DNA of 64,000 nucleotides from Liolophura sinensis (GCF_032854445.1 NC_088296.1:11446706-11510705); one strand, 5' to 3'; shown: positions 48,644 to 60,360, counted from the stretch's first letter. Translations and numbers: made by a program. The notes: generated by a model not told the origin, from the sequence alone.

Positions 48644-48965
48644 GTCTATGAAAGCTTTGCATGGTGATGACACAGCAGGTGGTCACTCCACAGGTCACCA
48701 AGTGATGACCGTACAAGAGAATAAGGTCGAGGTTCTCTAAATTGCATGTACGCATGTGTAACAAGAAGGCGAAGTTGTAAGTAAAAAGAAAGTAGCCGCT
48801 TGATACAGTACTGCGTATACAAAGCATTTGAAAATGTTTCACAACAAAACATCGCATTCCAAAGGCTTAAATGTTACGAAATGTCAGAGAAATATGCAGA
48901 GAGTGTCAAAGTATGTTGCGAGATGCTGTGATCGTCAACTCTTATTAAATGTAAATGTCAAGTTT

Positions 48966-49376
48966 AACAATGATGCGTGTAAAGTTATTCATTTTCATAT
49001 CAATAAGTGTAACGTCATTTAGTGCCATATCAGATAGTGTAACGTCATTTAGTGCCAGCAAGTGTGAGTTCATCCATATATGTCATATGAATCAGTGTAA
49101 AGTCATCAAATATTGTATTAAGTAGAGTAACTGTGAGTAAGTGTAGAGTCATTAAAGTGTCAATCCCATAAGGACAAAGTTGTTAAGTGTCGCATCAACA
49201 AGTACAAAGTCGTTAAGTGTCACATCAGCGCCTGAAAATTAATAATTAAGTGAATTCACAGTCAATAAGTGTCATACTTATAAGTGTAGAGTCAATAAGT
49301 GCCATATCAATGAGTGTAGTGTCATTAAGTGTAAGTCAAACCATTAAGTGTCAAGTCATTAACTGTTATACATGTA
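48966..49376. repeat. Degenerate 30-bp tandem repeat beside the receptor exon
   Basis: Roughly a dozen loose copies of a 30-bp phrase of the type GTCATTAAGTGTCATATCAA plus TAAGTGTAAA. Every unit holds one or two AAGTGT words. The array ends about 40 bp from the splice donor of the receptor exon. Confidence 0.75.
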
Positions 49377-49409
49377 TAAGTATATATGTACAGTGTAAAG
49401 GAAATTTCT

Positions 49410-49415
49410 ACTCAC
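49410..49415 (-). other. Splice donor of the receptor exon
   Basis: On the minus strand the reading frame passes from GCGG directly into GTGAGT, a full consensus 5' splice site. The family similarity stops here and the frame carries on only two codons to a stop, which supports a real intron boundary. Confidence 0.85.
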
Positions 49416-50115
49416 CCGCCGATGAGACTCCCACTTGATTTATTAGCATTTCGTGGATGCTGTTAGCTTGATCGAGGCGGTAAAACGACTGTTGTATCTC
49501 AGGTGCCTCTGCTAGCATGCAATAATGAATTGACGCAGTGGTCAAATGACAAAAACCAGTCACGATGCTGTCTTGGCCAGGTTTGTCGTAAATAATCTTA
49601 AACGTTTTCCACTTGAAGTGATTCATGACACTCATGAAGAATCGGCAGAGAGACACGAAATTAAACATCCCCACCCTCGTCAAGGAACGGTACTCCGTCA
49701 GCTTTGACGTTGTGAAGTCCATGGCCATTCCTCCGGCCGAAATAACTGGGATATTCCAAAAAATTGCCTGTCGCGATACCGGAGCGAGGGCGTAGTCGCA
49801 GACTGGCCCGAAGAAGGCATTCACTTCTTTTTGCATGTAGAATTTAATAGCTTTATTGATGCCCTCGGCAATATCGCAATCGGAGTCTTCGTATTTGACG
49901 CTAAACGTATACCCGTCCAAAAGTCTATGGGATTTGGACACCAATGCCATGGCTATCTCCATGGCAGGCGCCACATTCCTGATAGAGAATAACCTGGAAT
50001 CGTTTGCTGGTAGAATCGTGGCGATTTTTATCTCCTTGGAAAATACCATCGGGGCTACAAAAATTACCAAACACCCGCACAGAATAGCGTATCCTTTTTT
50101 AAGAAAGAGATCCAT
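49416..50115 (-). CDS. Natriuretic peptide receptor-like protein, first coding exon (partial gene)
   Basis: Encodes the N-terminal part of a natriuretic-peptide-receptor-like membrane protein. Known family members bind peptide hormones outside the cell; they either make cGMP through a cytoplasmic cyclase domain or clear the hormone (NPR-C type). The exon gives 233 residues plus one base. Residues 8-25 form a hydrophobic signal peptide. The ligand-binding domain then starts with EIKIATILPAND. Cys80 (DSDC) and Cys106 (GPVCDYALAPVSRQA) are 26 residues apart, like the first disulphide pair of vertebrate receptors. IPVISAGGMAMDF, EYRSLTRVG and FKWKTFKIIYD also match the family. The ATG at 50115 has a good context (A at -3, G at +4). 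An ATG nine bases upstream (50124) is weaker, and a TGA lies in frame just beyond. The exon ends in G|GTGAGT, a consensus phase-1 donor. Later exons are not found, so receptor-cyclase and clearance types cannot be told apart. Confidence 0.9.
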
Positions 50116-50124
50116 ATTGAACAT

Positions 50125-53100
50125 CGGTACTGTATATAGCTTATCTTTCAAGCTTTCGAGTCAGGCCATCCAATATTTCACACGTTCAAACGAAGCAAAC
50201 GTGCCTGACAGTGTCGCGGGATATACTTCTATCTGTCGAATTTCCCATATAAGTGGCTTATTTTTCTTTTTTTACAACCAGTAGAACGTGTCTCTCCGTA
50301 AATTAGAATGCACAACTTGAAAAAGCACTTCCTTATTGCAGTATAGCCGGATTAGTTGACATTGCACACTGCTGTTAGAACGTTTACAACAATTTCACAC
50401 TAAATCGGTTTCCACTTTTACAGCTTGCCTTTCCTGATATTAGGTAGACGTAATACCCAGACTCCATAGGTTTTCCACAAATGCGTCTGGAGATCGATTC
50501 CGAACTTGGAAATAAAACACTATCTTGGGATTCTCAGGAAAAGACTAATAAGGTATTTGGCTCAGCAAAATATCAACGCTCTGCCCTTGGTAATGAACTA
50601 TGAACACCCCTCTCGTGGTGTTGTTATCGCCGTGTAGATGCAGATACTCACACCTACAATTCCCAAATGGAATAGCCCAAAAATCATCAAAAACGGGAAG
50701 CTATAACAGAACTTCCTTCCGTGAAGAAACAAGGGCAACAACAAGACAAATTACCCCACGTGTAGTTTTGATATCCGAAACGGGACTATCCACAGTTGCA
50801 CACTTCAACACTGACGTCACGGAACAGAACATACAGAACGCACTTCTAAGATTGGTTGTGCAACCTCCAAATGCACGAGGGAAACGAGTGAACACAAATT
50901 CTCATGCGCCAACTGTAACGGTCATCACCGCAGTTGTTTCGGCTCTGGGAGTGAGGCAAATCCTTCGCAAATGCAACCCAAACAATTGTTGTTCCATATC
51001 AATGTCGCGTTGTCGAAAAAAATTCTGTGTGCTCTTAACAACCAGCAAAACACATATATCCCTGTGATTCGCCACGTAGTCACGGTAATACATATATTTT
51101 CAGAGAGCAGACGACTTCTGCAGATGAAATATACATCCGTCGAGATGCTGAGAGGTCTTGCTGCTATTCCTTCCGCCTTCAACACGTCCGTTCACTTTTC
51201 CTCCAACCCACTGCTGAATCCGTCTGCACACTGTATTGGTTAACTCCGATAGACAGATCGACAGGGGTAAATTCAATGAAATAATGAAACTTTACAGGAA
51301 AATTTTCTCACTCGCTGTAGTTGTCGTTGACGTAAGTTTGCACCTTTTCCTCAGCCGCCAAAATTCGCTTATTCAAACAAAAAATAAAATAAAACAACCA
51401 GGATATTATGAAATTAAAATAAACCCCTCATTCAGTAAATTAAGAGATATTTGCAAATGACAATCGGTCCAATAATCGTTGCATGTAGGGTATTAATTAT
51501 TGAAACAACTTTTCTACCTCTCAGTAAAAACTATCGTAAACAGTCTTTCACAATAGCGGTTAACAAACCACAAGCAACCTTTCCGCTCTGAGCCTCAAAA
51601 GCTAATACAACTAGACAAAATGCCACCTAGTGAGCGACCTCTTTAAGCGAAATATTTTAACACTGCAATTTTCAGAAATATAATCAGCCCTCAAAAGCAG
51701 ATGGAAATTAGCTTACCTGCCGTAAGTTGAGAGACTGACCTGGTTAATCAGTAAATCATGTGGTATTACTATCTGAGCCTGATTCTTCAGCTATATTTCG
51801 CAGTGGGGGGGACCAAATCTCAAACCCAGAGTAACCAGCTTAAATAACCTGGTATTTACTGGAATACTGTTCTTTACTGTGCTTTGTATCACGTTTGTGT
51901 AAAAAAATCCTCTGCCATACCAGTCTATGAAAAAATTGACATTGAATTTCGTGCAGAGCTGTGGGGATCGGGTATCTTAACACATGTACGTTAAGGACTT
52001 CGATAAAATGCCTGAGAATTCTATATTAAAACTGCCAAGTGAGGGCGCACACGAGACTAATTTTTGCACACTGACAATATTATATTTCTTGGAAACTTTA
52101 TTCAGATAGGTCACTTAACTATTCCCCACCTTTGGCTGGTGCAACTCGACAACTTGTTGAATGTCTGATTCTGTACCATATCATCTTTCAGGAGAGCTTC
52201 GAATCGGTATCCATGGTTCAAAATGCCTGGTAATAGCCCAGATGTTGATACCAAAGTCTCACTACACTTACTGAAGGATCTTTTCCCCCGATACGTAAAA
52301 AAATAGTAGCAAGAAAAGGGTCGCTTGAAATTCAATCAGTTCCGTAAGCATTCCAGCAATCCTGTAAAGAATCAGTTTCCGGGAAATGTGATGGATTGTT
52401 TCCAAACGTTTAGAAGCATTTTGAAAATTCCGCAGCTGTCTTTTCTTGAAAGTTCTAAAATATGTTTATACCCGAGAAATATGCATGTTGTACACTATTC
52501 ACACCGGTAAAACTTCTTTCGCTTTATGTCGCCACTGCCTTGAGCAAACACCGAACTGGGGAGACTTCTAGTATCCAGCAACGCAGACGCAATATTCACC
52601 GTAACCAATTCACTTCCCCCTTAATCCATGTACTAACGTGAGTGGTAACTGTCACGTCGGTTAAGCCACGTAAATCCCACGTTGGTTTTGGTAACTTGAA
52701 TTCCATTCAGGAAATTCCATGCGGCGGTATCCAAATTTGTTATAACGGTGTTATGACAGTGAGATCTTTCGTGCGTTCCCAAAGGCTGTCCACCTTGCCA
52801 CAGAGATTCGAGTGATTCGATAACTAGAGTAGACCACAGTATTCCAAGTGCCCGAGTTCTGTTGATTACAGAGAATGCCGGGAAAGGTGGTTTGGACTTA
52901 GCTGAGTGGCTTGAAGCGGTTTTCCTAAGCCTGTTACACTGGACAATATCTCTTGGATGCGAGGCGAACACGGTCGCCTTTATACAGTGCAGCTGATGCG
53001 GGAAAATACTCAAGCTGCCTTCAACTGGCCGTGGCCCGGCGATGCGACACGCAAGCGGGGATACCACTCTAGCTAGCATCAGTATTGACTCCGGATCGGT

Positions 53101-53443
53101 GATCGAAACTGCGCAAGATGAACGCTATGGTAGTGCTCGGGGCTACGGTAAACTCCACATGCCAAACAAAAGGGACTGGTACGTCATCACGCATGCTAGG
53201 CGATATTCTACAATGTGCATCCTGTCGTACGGATTAACTATAGGAACACCACGTGCTCTGTGTGTTCCAGCATTGACACATCACATCATAAACGTTTGGC
53301 AGGTGGAAAAAAAGGCGATTAATTAGTGAGAATAAATACAGGACGACTGATTATTACTGTCGATTTAAACACTCATAAAGTCACCGACTCCCTTACACTC
53401 AATACCCTAGCGGCAAAAAGCAGAAAAATGTGTTCTTGACGCC
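50125..53443. other. Upstream region of the receptor gene, unassigned
   Basis: It should contain the 5' UTR and promoter of the minus-strand receptor gene, but I cannot place a start site. Plus frame 50600-51067 (155 codons) and minus frame 52633-53079 (148 codons), both with ATG, show no domain or signal I recognise. They are more likely chance than genes. Confidence 0.4.
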
Positions 53444-53575
53444 ACTTAAGCGCATTTACATGGACAGTTAGAATAAGACCCTAAGACAGTTAAACTTAAA
53501 CGAGGCCTCCTTTCGCATGTTACGCGTGACAATTTGTCATTCATGTCACTGTCGTTGCTTTTCTATTCATATTCT
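53444..53575 (+). repeat. Family C dispersed repeat
   Basis: CACTTAAGCGCATTTACATG, GACAGTTAGAATAAGACC, GTTACGCGTGACAATTTGTC and CATTCATGTCACTGTCGTTG. Collinear with 26132-26275 and 58613-58745. Confidence 0.72.
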
Positions 53576-54134
53576 CATTGCTTAAAGCCTTCCACGAATG
53601 TGTTTCGTGTTTTTATTTTTTTTTTACCTAAGTCTCAATCTCGCTGGCCCCGATCTGACACGATAAGTCACGAATTCGTACACAGACATCGCTGGATTGG
53701 ATACGGTATAAAGAAAACTAAAAAAAAAATGAAATAAAAAAGGCCGTCGGTAACTGCACTTAAAAATATAGGTACTTTAAGATATTCGCGTGTTGAGGAC
53801 AGCAAAAGGGGATTTAAACCCCGGGGGGGGGGGGAGCGGATTTTAACTCTGGGCCGCAGACAAATGATGTCAGTCTGCGCAGTAATTCAGCTGCGCAAGG
53901 TTTAAATCTCATATACCCCTTGTGGGCGTCGCCTGCAGCTCTGACAAGTGTATGTCAGCATTTTAACCTGCTTGACCAGCCAATGGCTATCGAGAATCAC
54001 GGATGATGTAAGGACAATGATTTTTTAAGACGTTTGTTGCTGAGCAAAAAGCACCTATACATCCACATTATGCCAAAGGTATATCATGCTAGTTTGTCAC
54101 CGTAATCTGTGTTTGATATGAAATAAACTGTTAC
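53576..54134. other. Non-coding stretch, unassigned
   Basis: Includes a 12-base G run (53823-53834). No gene recognised. Confidence 0.5.
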
Positions 54135-54186
54135 ACATAATATATGATGCAGAGAGTTCTCACATACATGCTTTTTGGGTTGATTC

Positions 54187-54340
54187 ATTTATTGATTTGA
54201 TTGGTGTTTTACGCCGTATTCAAGAATATTTCACTTATACCACGGCGGCCAGCATTATGAAGTGAGGAAACCGGACAGAGTCCAGGAGAAATCCACGACT
54301 AACCGCAGGTTGCTGAAAGGCCTTCTCACGTGCGGTACTC
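54187..54340 (-). repeat. SINE-B, 5'-truncated (left unit)
   Basis: ATTGGTGTTTTACGCCGTAT, TATTTCACTTATACCACGGC, CCACGACTAACCGCAGGTTG and CTTCTCACGTGCGG. Truncated before the head. Confidence 0.9.
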
Positions 54341-54399
54341 ATAATATATGATACAGATACATATGAGAGTTTTCACATACATACATTTCAAGTTGATTC

Positions 54400-54533
54400 A
54401 TTTATTTATTTATTTGATTGGTGTTTTACGCCGTGCTCAAGATTATTTCACTTATACGACGGCAACCAGCATTATGTTTGGAGAAAACTGGGCAGAGCCC
54501 GGGGGAAACCCACGACCATCCGCAAGTTCATTT
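54400..54533 (-). repeat. SINE-B, 5'-truncated (right unit)
   Basis: TTTATTTATTTATTTGATTG, GTGTTTTACGCCGTGCTCAA, TGGGCAGAGCCCGGGGGAAA and CCATCCGCAAGTTC. Shorter than the left unit at its inner end. Confidence 0.9.
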
Positions 54534-54560
54534 AAGGCTGACCAGTATAGCTTATTTGTT

Positions 54561-57194
54561 GTTTGACTCTCTCCTCATTTAAAATAGGATTCTTTTCACC
54601 GTACTCTAGGTATGAAATGAAATGCATTGATTATATAGCTTAATGTCACACACAATATATGCCACAAATAGTTTTCACCCACATGCGATTTAGGTTATAA
54701 AATATAATCTTTGCAAGCCTTTACCATGTCACCGTCAAATCTTTCTAACAGTTTGAACATTGAAACGCTCATGTCGTCTTTGTAACTCGAGCTCGGCTAA
54801 CCTCTTATCAGCCTTATACTGGGAAACACAAGTAATATACAGGTATGTTATCAATTGCACGCGCTGGAAAGACTCAAGTCCTTCAGAAAGTCCACTTCGA
54901 AAGTATTAGATATTCCGGTTTCTAGTGGGAGCCGTTGGATTCGAAAATACGGCTGATAGCAAAGCTTTTCACGAATCGAAGCTTTGTCAAGAATTTGTTT
55001 TCTATGGAATAAATAGAGTCACTTAATCTATATTTCTTGGAAATCTGCGAAATCCACAGCGATGTATGAATTCCATTGTATGATAAAGCTAAATAAATGT
55101 TTCGTGCTTTTCATATGCACATAATGAATCTCCTATGCCTTCAGATGGCATTAACTTATAGCATTACCTTCTGATACACATCGCATTTACCGCTGATACG
55201 CATGACATTACCTTTTGATACGCAAGGGCAAGGACACGCGAGATGTGGGTCAATCCTACCCTCGTACAAGGGATCCTAGAGATTGCCTCACTTCTTCTAC
55301 TTTAGGCAGTGTTTAGAGAGTTTTACAGGAAGTTCGACTATTTGGATTAAACTTATATGTGACTTTAATCTGAGGGGAAAGTATGTCAGTTCCTTGCCAC
55401 TATCATATTGCTTACAGCGCATGTGCAGCCCTTTATGCTCGCCCTAACATCACTGACACCACTAGACAAACTTGACCTTTGGCTTAGCCTCGCCACTGGT
55501 GTCCTTAATCGGCATTCATCAATAAAATCGTTCATTCGTAAAAAATGTGTAAGTTATTATTAGAAGCAAAGGTTGGAGACTGTGTTTCGTGTTTCCTGAC
55601 GTCATTTCCTGCCTCATCACCGTGACCCCGGTGAACTCGGCGTTGTTCCAGATTTCTGGGCAGAATTTGCTAGTGGTGGCATTGATGTAAGCGACTGTAA
55701 GGAGTATGATTGATTATTACACGCCACATGCGTATACTTTTATAATAGCTTCAAATTGCGTTACATAAAACCTAAACACCACTCATGCTGTATCGTATAT
55801 AGTTTATATTAAATTCCTCACGTATTGTTAACAACGTCCAATATATCAGTATGATCTGATCAATGTGCCTTCTTATCTGATTTATATGGAAAACAGCTGT
55901 TGCACAACACAAACAAATTTTATCTCACACTTCACGGCAACAATATATTATTGTTCCGAGTTAAATTGTACTTAAAATGGCTGTTGCAATTTATAAGTGG
56001 TATTAAAATACCGAACTGGTAAACTGCCTAAGCATAAAAATTCAATACAGCATGTTTCAATTAAATGTAAAACTACTAGGTGACAAACTTGTTTTCAACC
56101 TGAATATAAACACATTTTAATTTCCAATTAAAAAAACAATGAATTCACAGTGATTATGGTTTTGGGTTATATCAACACAGATACGCTTGTGAATTGTTCT
56201 ATTCATGCAATGTTTGGTTGGCTGGTTGGCGAGTTGGTGGTACGAACCTAGGTGTCGAAACAGACATTCGTATACCTGCCGCCATCCATGATCTACGTTC
56301 CGGGTCCAATTTCCAAAACGACGTTCAACACGAACCTCCAAAGAAATAAGGAACTATATAAAGCAAGAAATTAAAATGTATATAATGTTTTAAACTTCCA
56401 CAATTTGCAAATTGTGAATCTAAGTCCAAATACAGCAGTTGGACTCCAACTCATGGCCGCACTATAGTCCTAGATCAGGTTACAGAAGATACGAAAATCA
56501 GTACAAATATCACTCTTCGATTAAGCGTTAGTTGTGTCTCAAATCTTATGTTTCGATCGAGAGTATACGTTAATGGCTTTTTGTCAAAATGTAAACGTCA
56601 ACAACTCCAAACATGCACTTTAGACGTGATACCTCAGCGTAAGATGAGGGAAGCGACATCTTCAGTGCGGCGTAAAGGCGGGACATTTCCCCATTTCCGG
56701 ATTTCAAAACACATCAGCCACGTGACCTGTCGGAAGCGTTTTAACACATCTACAGTAACTGAAGAACAAAACACGTCAATCTCTTCACAAAGACGGGAAA
56801 CTCTCTTCCAAATCTTCTTCTGACCAAACGTCAGCTGTCAGCTGACCTCCTTTGCGTTGACCGGAAATTATTTTCAAGTTGACGTGACATTCGCGATGGT
56901 TTAAAGATAAAGAAAGATTTCTGACCGATACGTGTGAGGCCCACTGTGGCACTCACAAGGGAAGGGTATCGATCGGAAAGGTTTCAGGGGCATTGCCCTT
57001 GTCAGACTAGCACGTGGTACAAAAGAATAGACAAGGGCGAAGGCCAAACTCTTAGTGAAGGGGATTATACAGATATTTGTTAAGACGAAGGCTAAGTGAT
57101 GCTTAATTACCCTAGATGCTGTTCTAGTCAACGACTTATCTATTTTTCTTTTCTCGTGTTTCAGCAACGGAGATCACATCGCCAAACTGAGGCT
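54561..57194. other. Non-coding stretch, unassigned
   Basis: No gene recognised in 2.6 kb. The plus frame 56548-56823 (91 codons, basic) and minus frame 56901-57167 have no known motif. Confidence 0.5.
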
Positions 57195-57335
57195 TCCGGG
57201 GCCTTGTGGTTAGTTTGCTAGTTTAGCACAGTGGTGCGGTAGCCTCACAAAAATGCGAGTCCGAGTCCAGCTCATCATGCTGGCTCTACCTGTTTTTCCT
57301 CCAACCTTAACGCTGGCCGCCCTCGTTAATAAACG
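57195..57335 (+). repeat. SINE-B, rearranged
   Basis: Head GGGGCCTTGTGGTTAGTTTG with TAGCACAGTG, B-box region GAGTCCGAGTCCAGCTCATC, then a jump to TTTTTCCTCCAACCTTAACG and CTGGCCGCCCTCG. The core and tail are missing. Confidence 0.78.
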
Positions 57336-57784
57336 TATCAAACACACTGAAAATTGTCATTCGTACGTTTTATGAAAGAGACTATATCTCAGAGTTTCTA
57401 TATCGTGACGTAAATGTGTATATCTTCAATTATGAAATGGTTTTCCCATACTGTAATCAAGATGTCAACAAATATACCGCAGCTGTCAGGATTATGGCCG
57501 TCAAAATCCAATGGGCTTGGAGCAAACCACAGACAGAACCAGGTACCTGACAAACCTAATGACTAGAGAGAACCCTACTTGGTTAGACTTGGATTCGAGC
57601 CTACGAGGTTACTAGCCGCCGCTTCCAGTGAAAGTGGCAAAATTAACCATGAAGATCAGTTGAACACCAAAGTATGTACTGGCGGCTAAGATCCTATTTT
57701 TTTCGCACACGCTTTCACCTTCTGACCACTGAGAGATATCCCTGAATTTCCCAGAATCTGTCCGCTGGAACAGCGATGTTTCGA
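57336..57784. other. Non-coding stretch, unassigned
   Basis: No gene or repeat recognised. Confidence 0.5.
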
Positions 57785-57977
57785 TTTATTTATTTATTTT
57801 TTGGATAGGTGTTCTACTTATAGGTGTTTCACTTATACGACGGCGGCCACCGTTATCGTGGGGAGGAAACCGGGCAGATCCCAGGGGAGACATACGACCA
57901 CCCGGAGGAAGCTAAAAGACCTTCCCAGGAACGCCTGAAAGGAACCCAGCATGACGTGGACTTTAACTCACAGAGAC
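57785..57977 (-). repeat. SINE-B, nearly complete, with small core duplication
   Basis: Tail TTTATTTATTTATTTTTTGG. The core is disturbed: ATAGGTGTTCTACTTATAGG is followed by TGTTTCACTTATACGACGGC. The body is GTGGGGAGGAAACCGGGCAG and ends with the inverse B-box region GACTTTAACTCACAGAGACA. It forms an inverted pair with 58190-58338. Confidence 0.86.
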
Positions 57978-58189
57978 AAGTGATAAAGACTTTTGTCTTC
58001 AAATTACGAGGGCACGACAGGTGTGGGATCTGTTTCGCATTTCGACGGGAAATATATAGATTTCCCCGCTCAGTGTTCATGGAGAATTGGCAACAATAAG
58101 GGGTCGATGGGGCCTATTGTGCCCTTTTGTGAAGCCTAACATTTCTTCTACTAATCTGATGTGCCCTTGTATACATAACATATGGTCCT

Positions 58190-58338
58190 CTCCGGCCGTA
58201 AGTGGGAAGGTCTATCAGCAACCTGCGGATGGTCGTGGGTTTCCCCCGGGCTCTGCCCGATTTCCTCCCACCATAATGCCGTCGTATAAGTGAAATATTT
58301 TTGAGTACGGCGTAAAACTCCAATCAAATCAAATCAAA
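58190..58338 (+). repeat. SINE-B, 5'-truncated
   Basis: CTCTCCGGCCGTAAGTGGGA, CTATCAGCAACCTGCGGATG, TTTCCCCCGGGCTCTGCCCG, GAGTACGGCGTAAAACTCCA and an ATCAAATCAAATCAAATAAC tail. It lacks the GCTGGCCGC section of the core. Confidence 0.92.
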
Positions 58339-58612
58339 TAACATAGAATATGGAAAAGTTCGTTAGTAACTTCCCACAAGCTGATGGTTTACCTCGGGAA
58401 TTGGTTTCCTCCACCAAAAGAGTTAACCGCCACAGTTAATGTGAAAAAAATTATTGAGCATGGCAACGTTTAGCAACAGAAAAAAATTGATTTGTTTATT
58501 GTTATTGTGTTTTAATTGTGATGACAATACAGCATGTTGGTTAATTCAAAACAAGTGAACATTGCGGTTAACAATGGCTCAATTCTGCTCAAACCATGTG
58601 GTAAATTTCAAC
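58339..58612. other. Non-coding stretch, unassigned
   Basis: Nothing recognised. Confidence 0.5.
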
Positions 58613-58745
58613 TTTTTAAGCATTTATATGAACAGTTAGAATAAAACACTAATTGAGGTGGATTGGCAGGAGGCCGGTTTTACGTGTGACCATTTTCTAT
58701 CACACAGCCGTTGCTCCTCTGGTTTTTCTCCACATGCTTTTAGGC
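58613..58745 (+). repeat. Family C dispersed repeat
   Basis: Best plus-oriented copy: TTTAAGCATTTATATGAACA, GTTAGAATAAAACACTAATT, GAGGCCGGTTTTACGTGTGA and TGCTCCTCTGGTTTTTCTCC. Confidence 0.75.
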
Positions 58746-59711
58746 CTACGTCTTAATTATATTACATAAAGGGTTGTCTCACAGCTGGAAATACTCTGCG
58801 TCGTCACATTTACAGTAAACCGAACAAACGCATTCTTGGAAAGTATCTTTGTTGTCCCTCTTTCTTGCACACTGCTGATATACGCCAGTGTCTACAAAAT
58901 ACTCAGTGATGGAAATGGATCCTTAAACTTTTTGATCTCAATGGCAGTGCGCTATGCAAATATTACAACAAACAACACAACTTGATATTAAGCCTATTAC
59001 TCGGCCAGTGCTCTTTATTTATTGTTATTTTTTTCAATAATACTCTGACACACAATCACTTTCTAAAAGAAGATTTGGAACCGAGCCGGAAAGGAATCTG
59101 CAGTCGGTTTTAACCGGCGAAAAAGGCCAATAACGAATAACCTTAGAATTAATACCACTGTTAGTGAAATTCCTTGATTTATGCATGAGGTATTACTTTC
59201 ACAATAATGCGGCATACACAGTTCACTCATTTTGAAAATTACATCAATTATCGCCGTTTACGAAACAGACTGTATTTGTGAAGCGATTCATTTATTTCCC
59301 TTGTGGGAAAGACGGTTTTAATAATTTATTAGAATTATTTCAGTTAAGCCTGTGTTGCCATCTGCTCGCTTATACATTCTCATCACTTTTCAATTAACTA
59401 CAGAAGATATTTAAGAAAATGCCAGTTGTTTGTGTTCTCTCTGAGTAAGGCAGGGTTCGTTTCTCTTACGTCAGGTAGCGTCACTGCTGATTGCGTGGAT
59501 GACAGCGTGTCGCCTAAGCCAGTCACTGAACACAGTACGATTGCCGACTACACTGGTTTATATGCCGTCTCAGCGTTGCTTGGTTTGAAAAGTTTTCAGT
59601 TGTCTACCGAGTTGGCCTTTCTTTCACTGAAATATCAGCTACAACATTAATGTTGGTTTGAAATTAGTCTGCAGAGGATCCATTTTTCCATCAGAAAAAA
59701 ATGATGAAGAC
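58746..59711. other. Non-coding stretch, unassigned
   Basis: No gene recognised. The plus frame 59426-59650 (74 codons) has no motif. Confidence 0.5.
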
Positions 59712-59980
59712 CTTGGTCACGTAACCTGACTTTGATTAACGGCTTGGGTCGCTGTGACCGATAACTTGGGTCACGCTTCCGGCCTGTGACCAAAAACTTG
59801 GCTCATTCAACCAGACTGTAACCCCAAATCTGAGTCACGGAATTGGACTGTGACGGAAAATTTGTGCCACACAACCGGACAGTGACCAAAACTTGGGTAA
59901 CAACCCGACTGTGACCCAAAACTTGGTTCATGCAACCTGACTGTGTCCCAAAATTTTAGTTACGCAACCGGATTGTAACA
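59712..59980. repeat. Second 32-bp minisatellite array
   Basis: About eight imperfect copies of a 32-bp unit with CTGTGACCCAAAACTTGGGT and CACGCAACCGGA. It is unrelated in sequence to the 32-bp array at 16.2 kb. It ends about 230 bp before the retrotransposon remnant. Confidence 0.88.
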
Positions 59981-60209
59981 GCCAAACGTTTATTTTTCTT
60001 TTCCTTGATTCAAGGGAGATTGCTGTGTCAGATTTGGATTGTCACGTGGTAATATGGCGTGCTTCCTTCTATAACGGCATTGTTCACACAGCTCCATCGA
60101 AGTCTAGAAAAACGGTATGTTATGTGAGCATTTGGGTATTGATTTGTATTCAGTTAATTTTGTGAACATCGTGTCTCATAAGTTAAAGTAAGTAAGTTGT
60201 AAGCTAAAG
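59981..60209. other. Expected 5' LTR/leader position of the retrotransposon, none seen
   Basis: An LTR would be expected here. I compared it by eye with 63030-64000 and found no matching repeat. Confidence 0.4.
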
Positions 60210-60360
60210 CCCCATAATGGCTGAGAGATTTGTTGAACTTTACAAGCCTATCGAACTACACCCACCACTCATGCACTGAAGGAGAGACCTGCATGAACTT
60301 TTTGGAACAATACACCAGTGGTTAAACGGCGAAGTCCTGGCTAATGCCTTCATAAAATAA

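Larger units (their letters stand above)
54135..54560. repeat. Tandem duplication of a SINE-B plus its flank
   Basis: Two consecutive units, starting near 54135 and 54342. Each consists of a flank (ATAATATATGAT..., GAGTT.TCACATACAT) followed by GTTGATTCATTTATT and a minus SINE-B (54187-54340 and 54400-54533). A third, SINE-free version of the flank follows at about 54648-54700. Confidence 0.82.

Noticed and set aside
48007-48651. 214-codon plus open frame
   Set aside because: It spans the 27-bp and 46-bp tandem repeats and encodes only their repeating peptides; no independent domain.
50600-51067. 155-codon plus open frame upstream of the receptor exon
   Set aside because: No signal peptide, domain or recognisable motif, and overlapping minus frames of similar quality. 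Left as unassigned.
52633-53079. 148-codon minus open frame
   Set aside because: It has an ATG but no recognisable domain, and no splice sites or repeats give it context.
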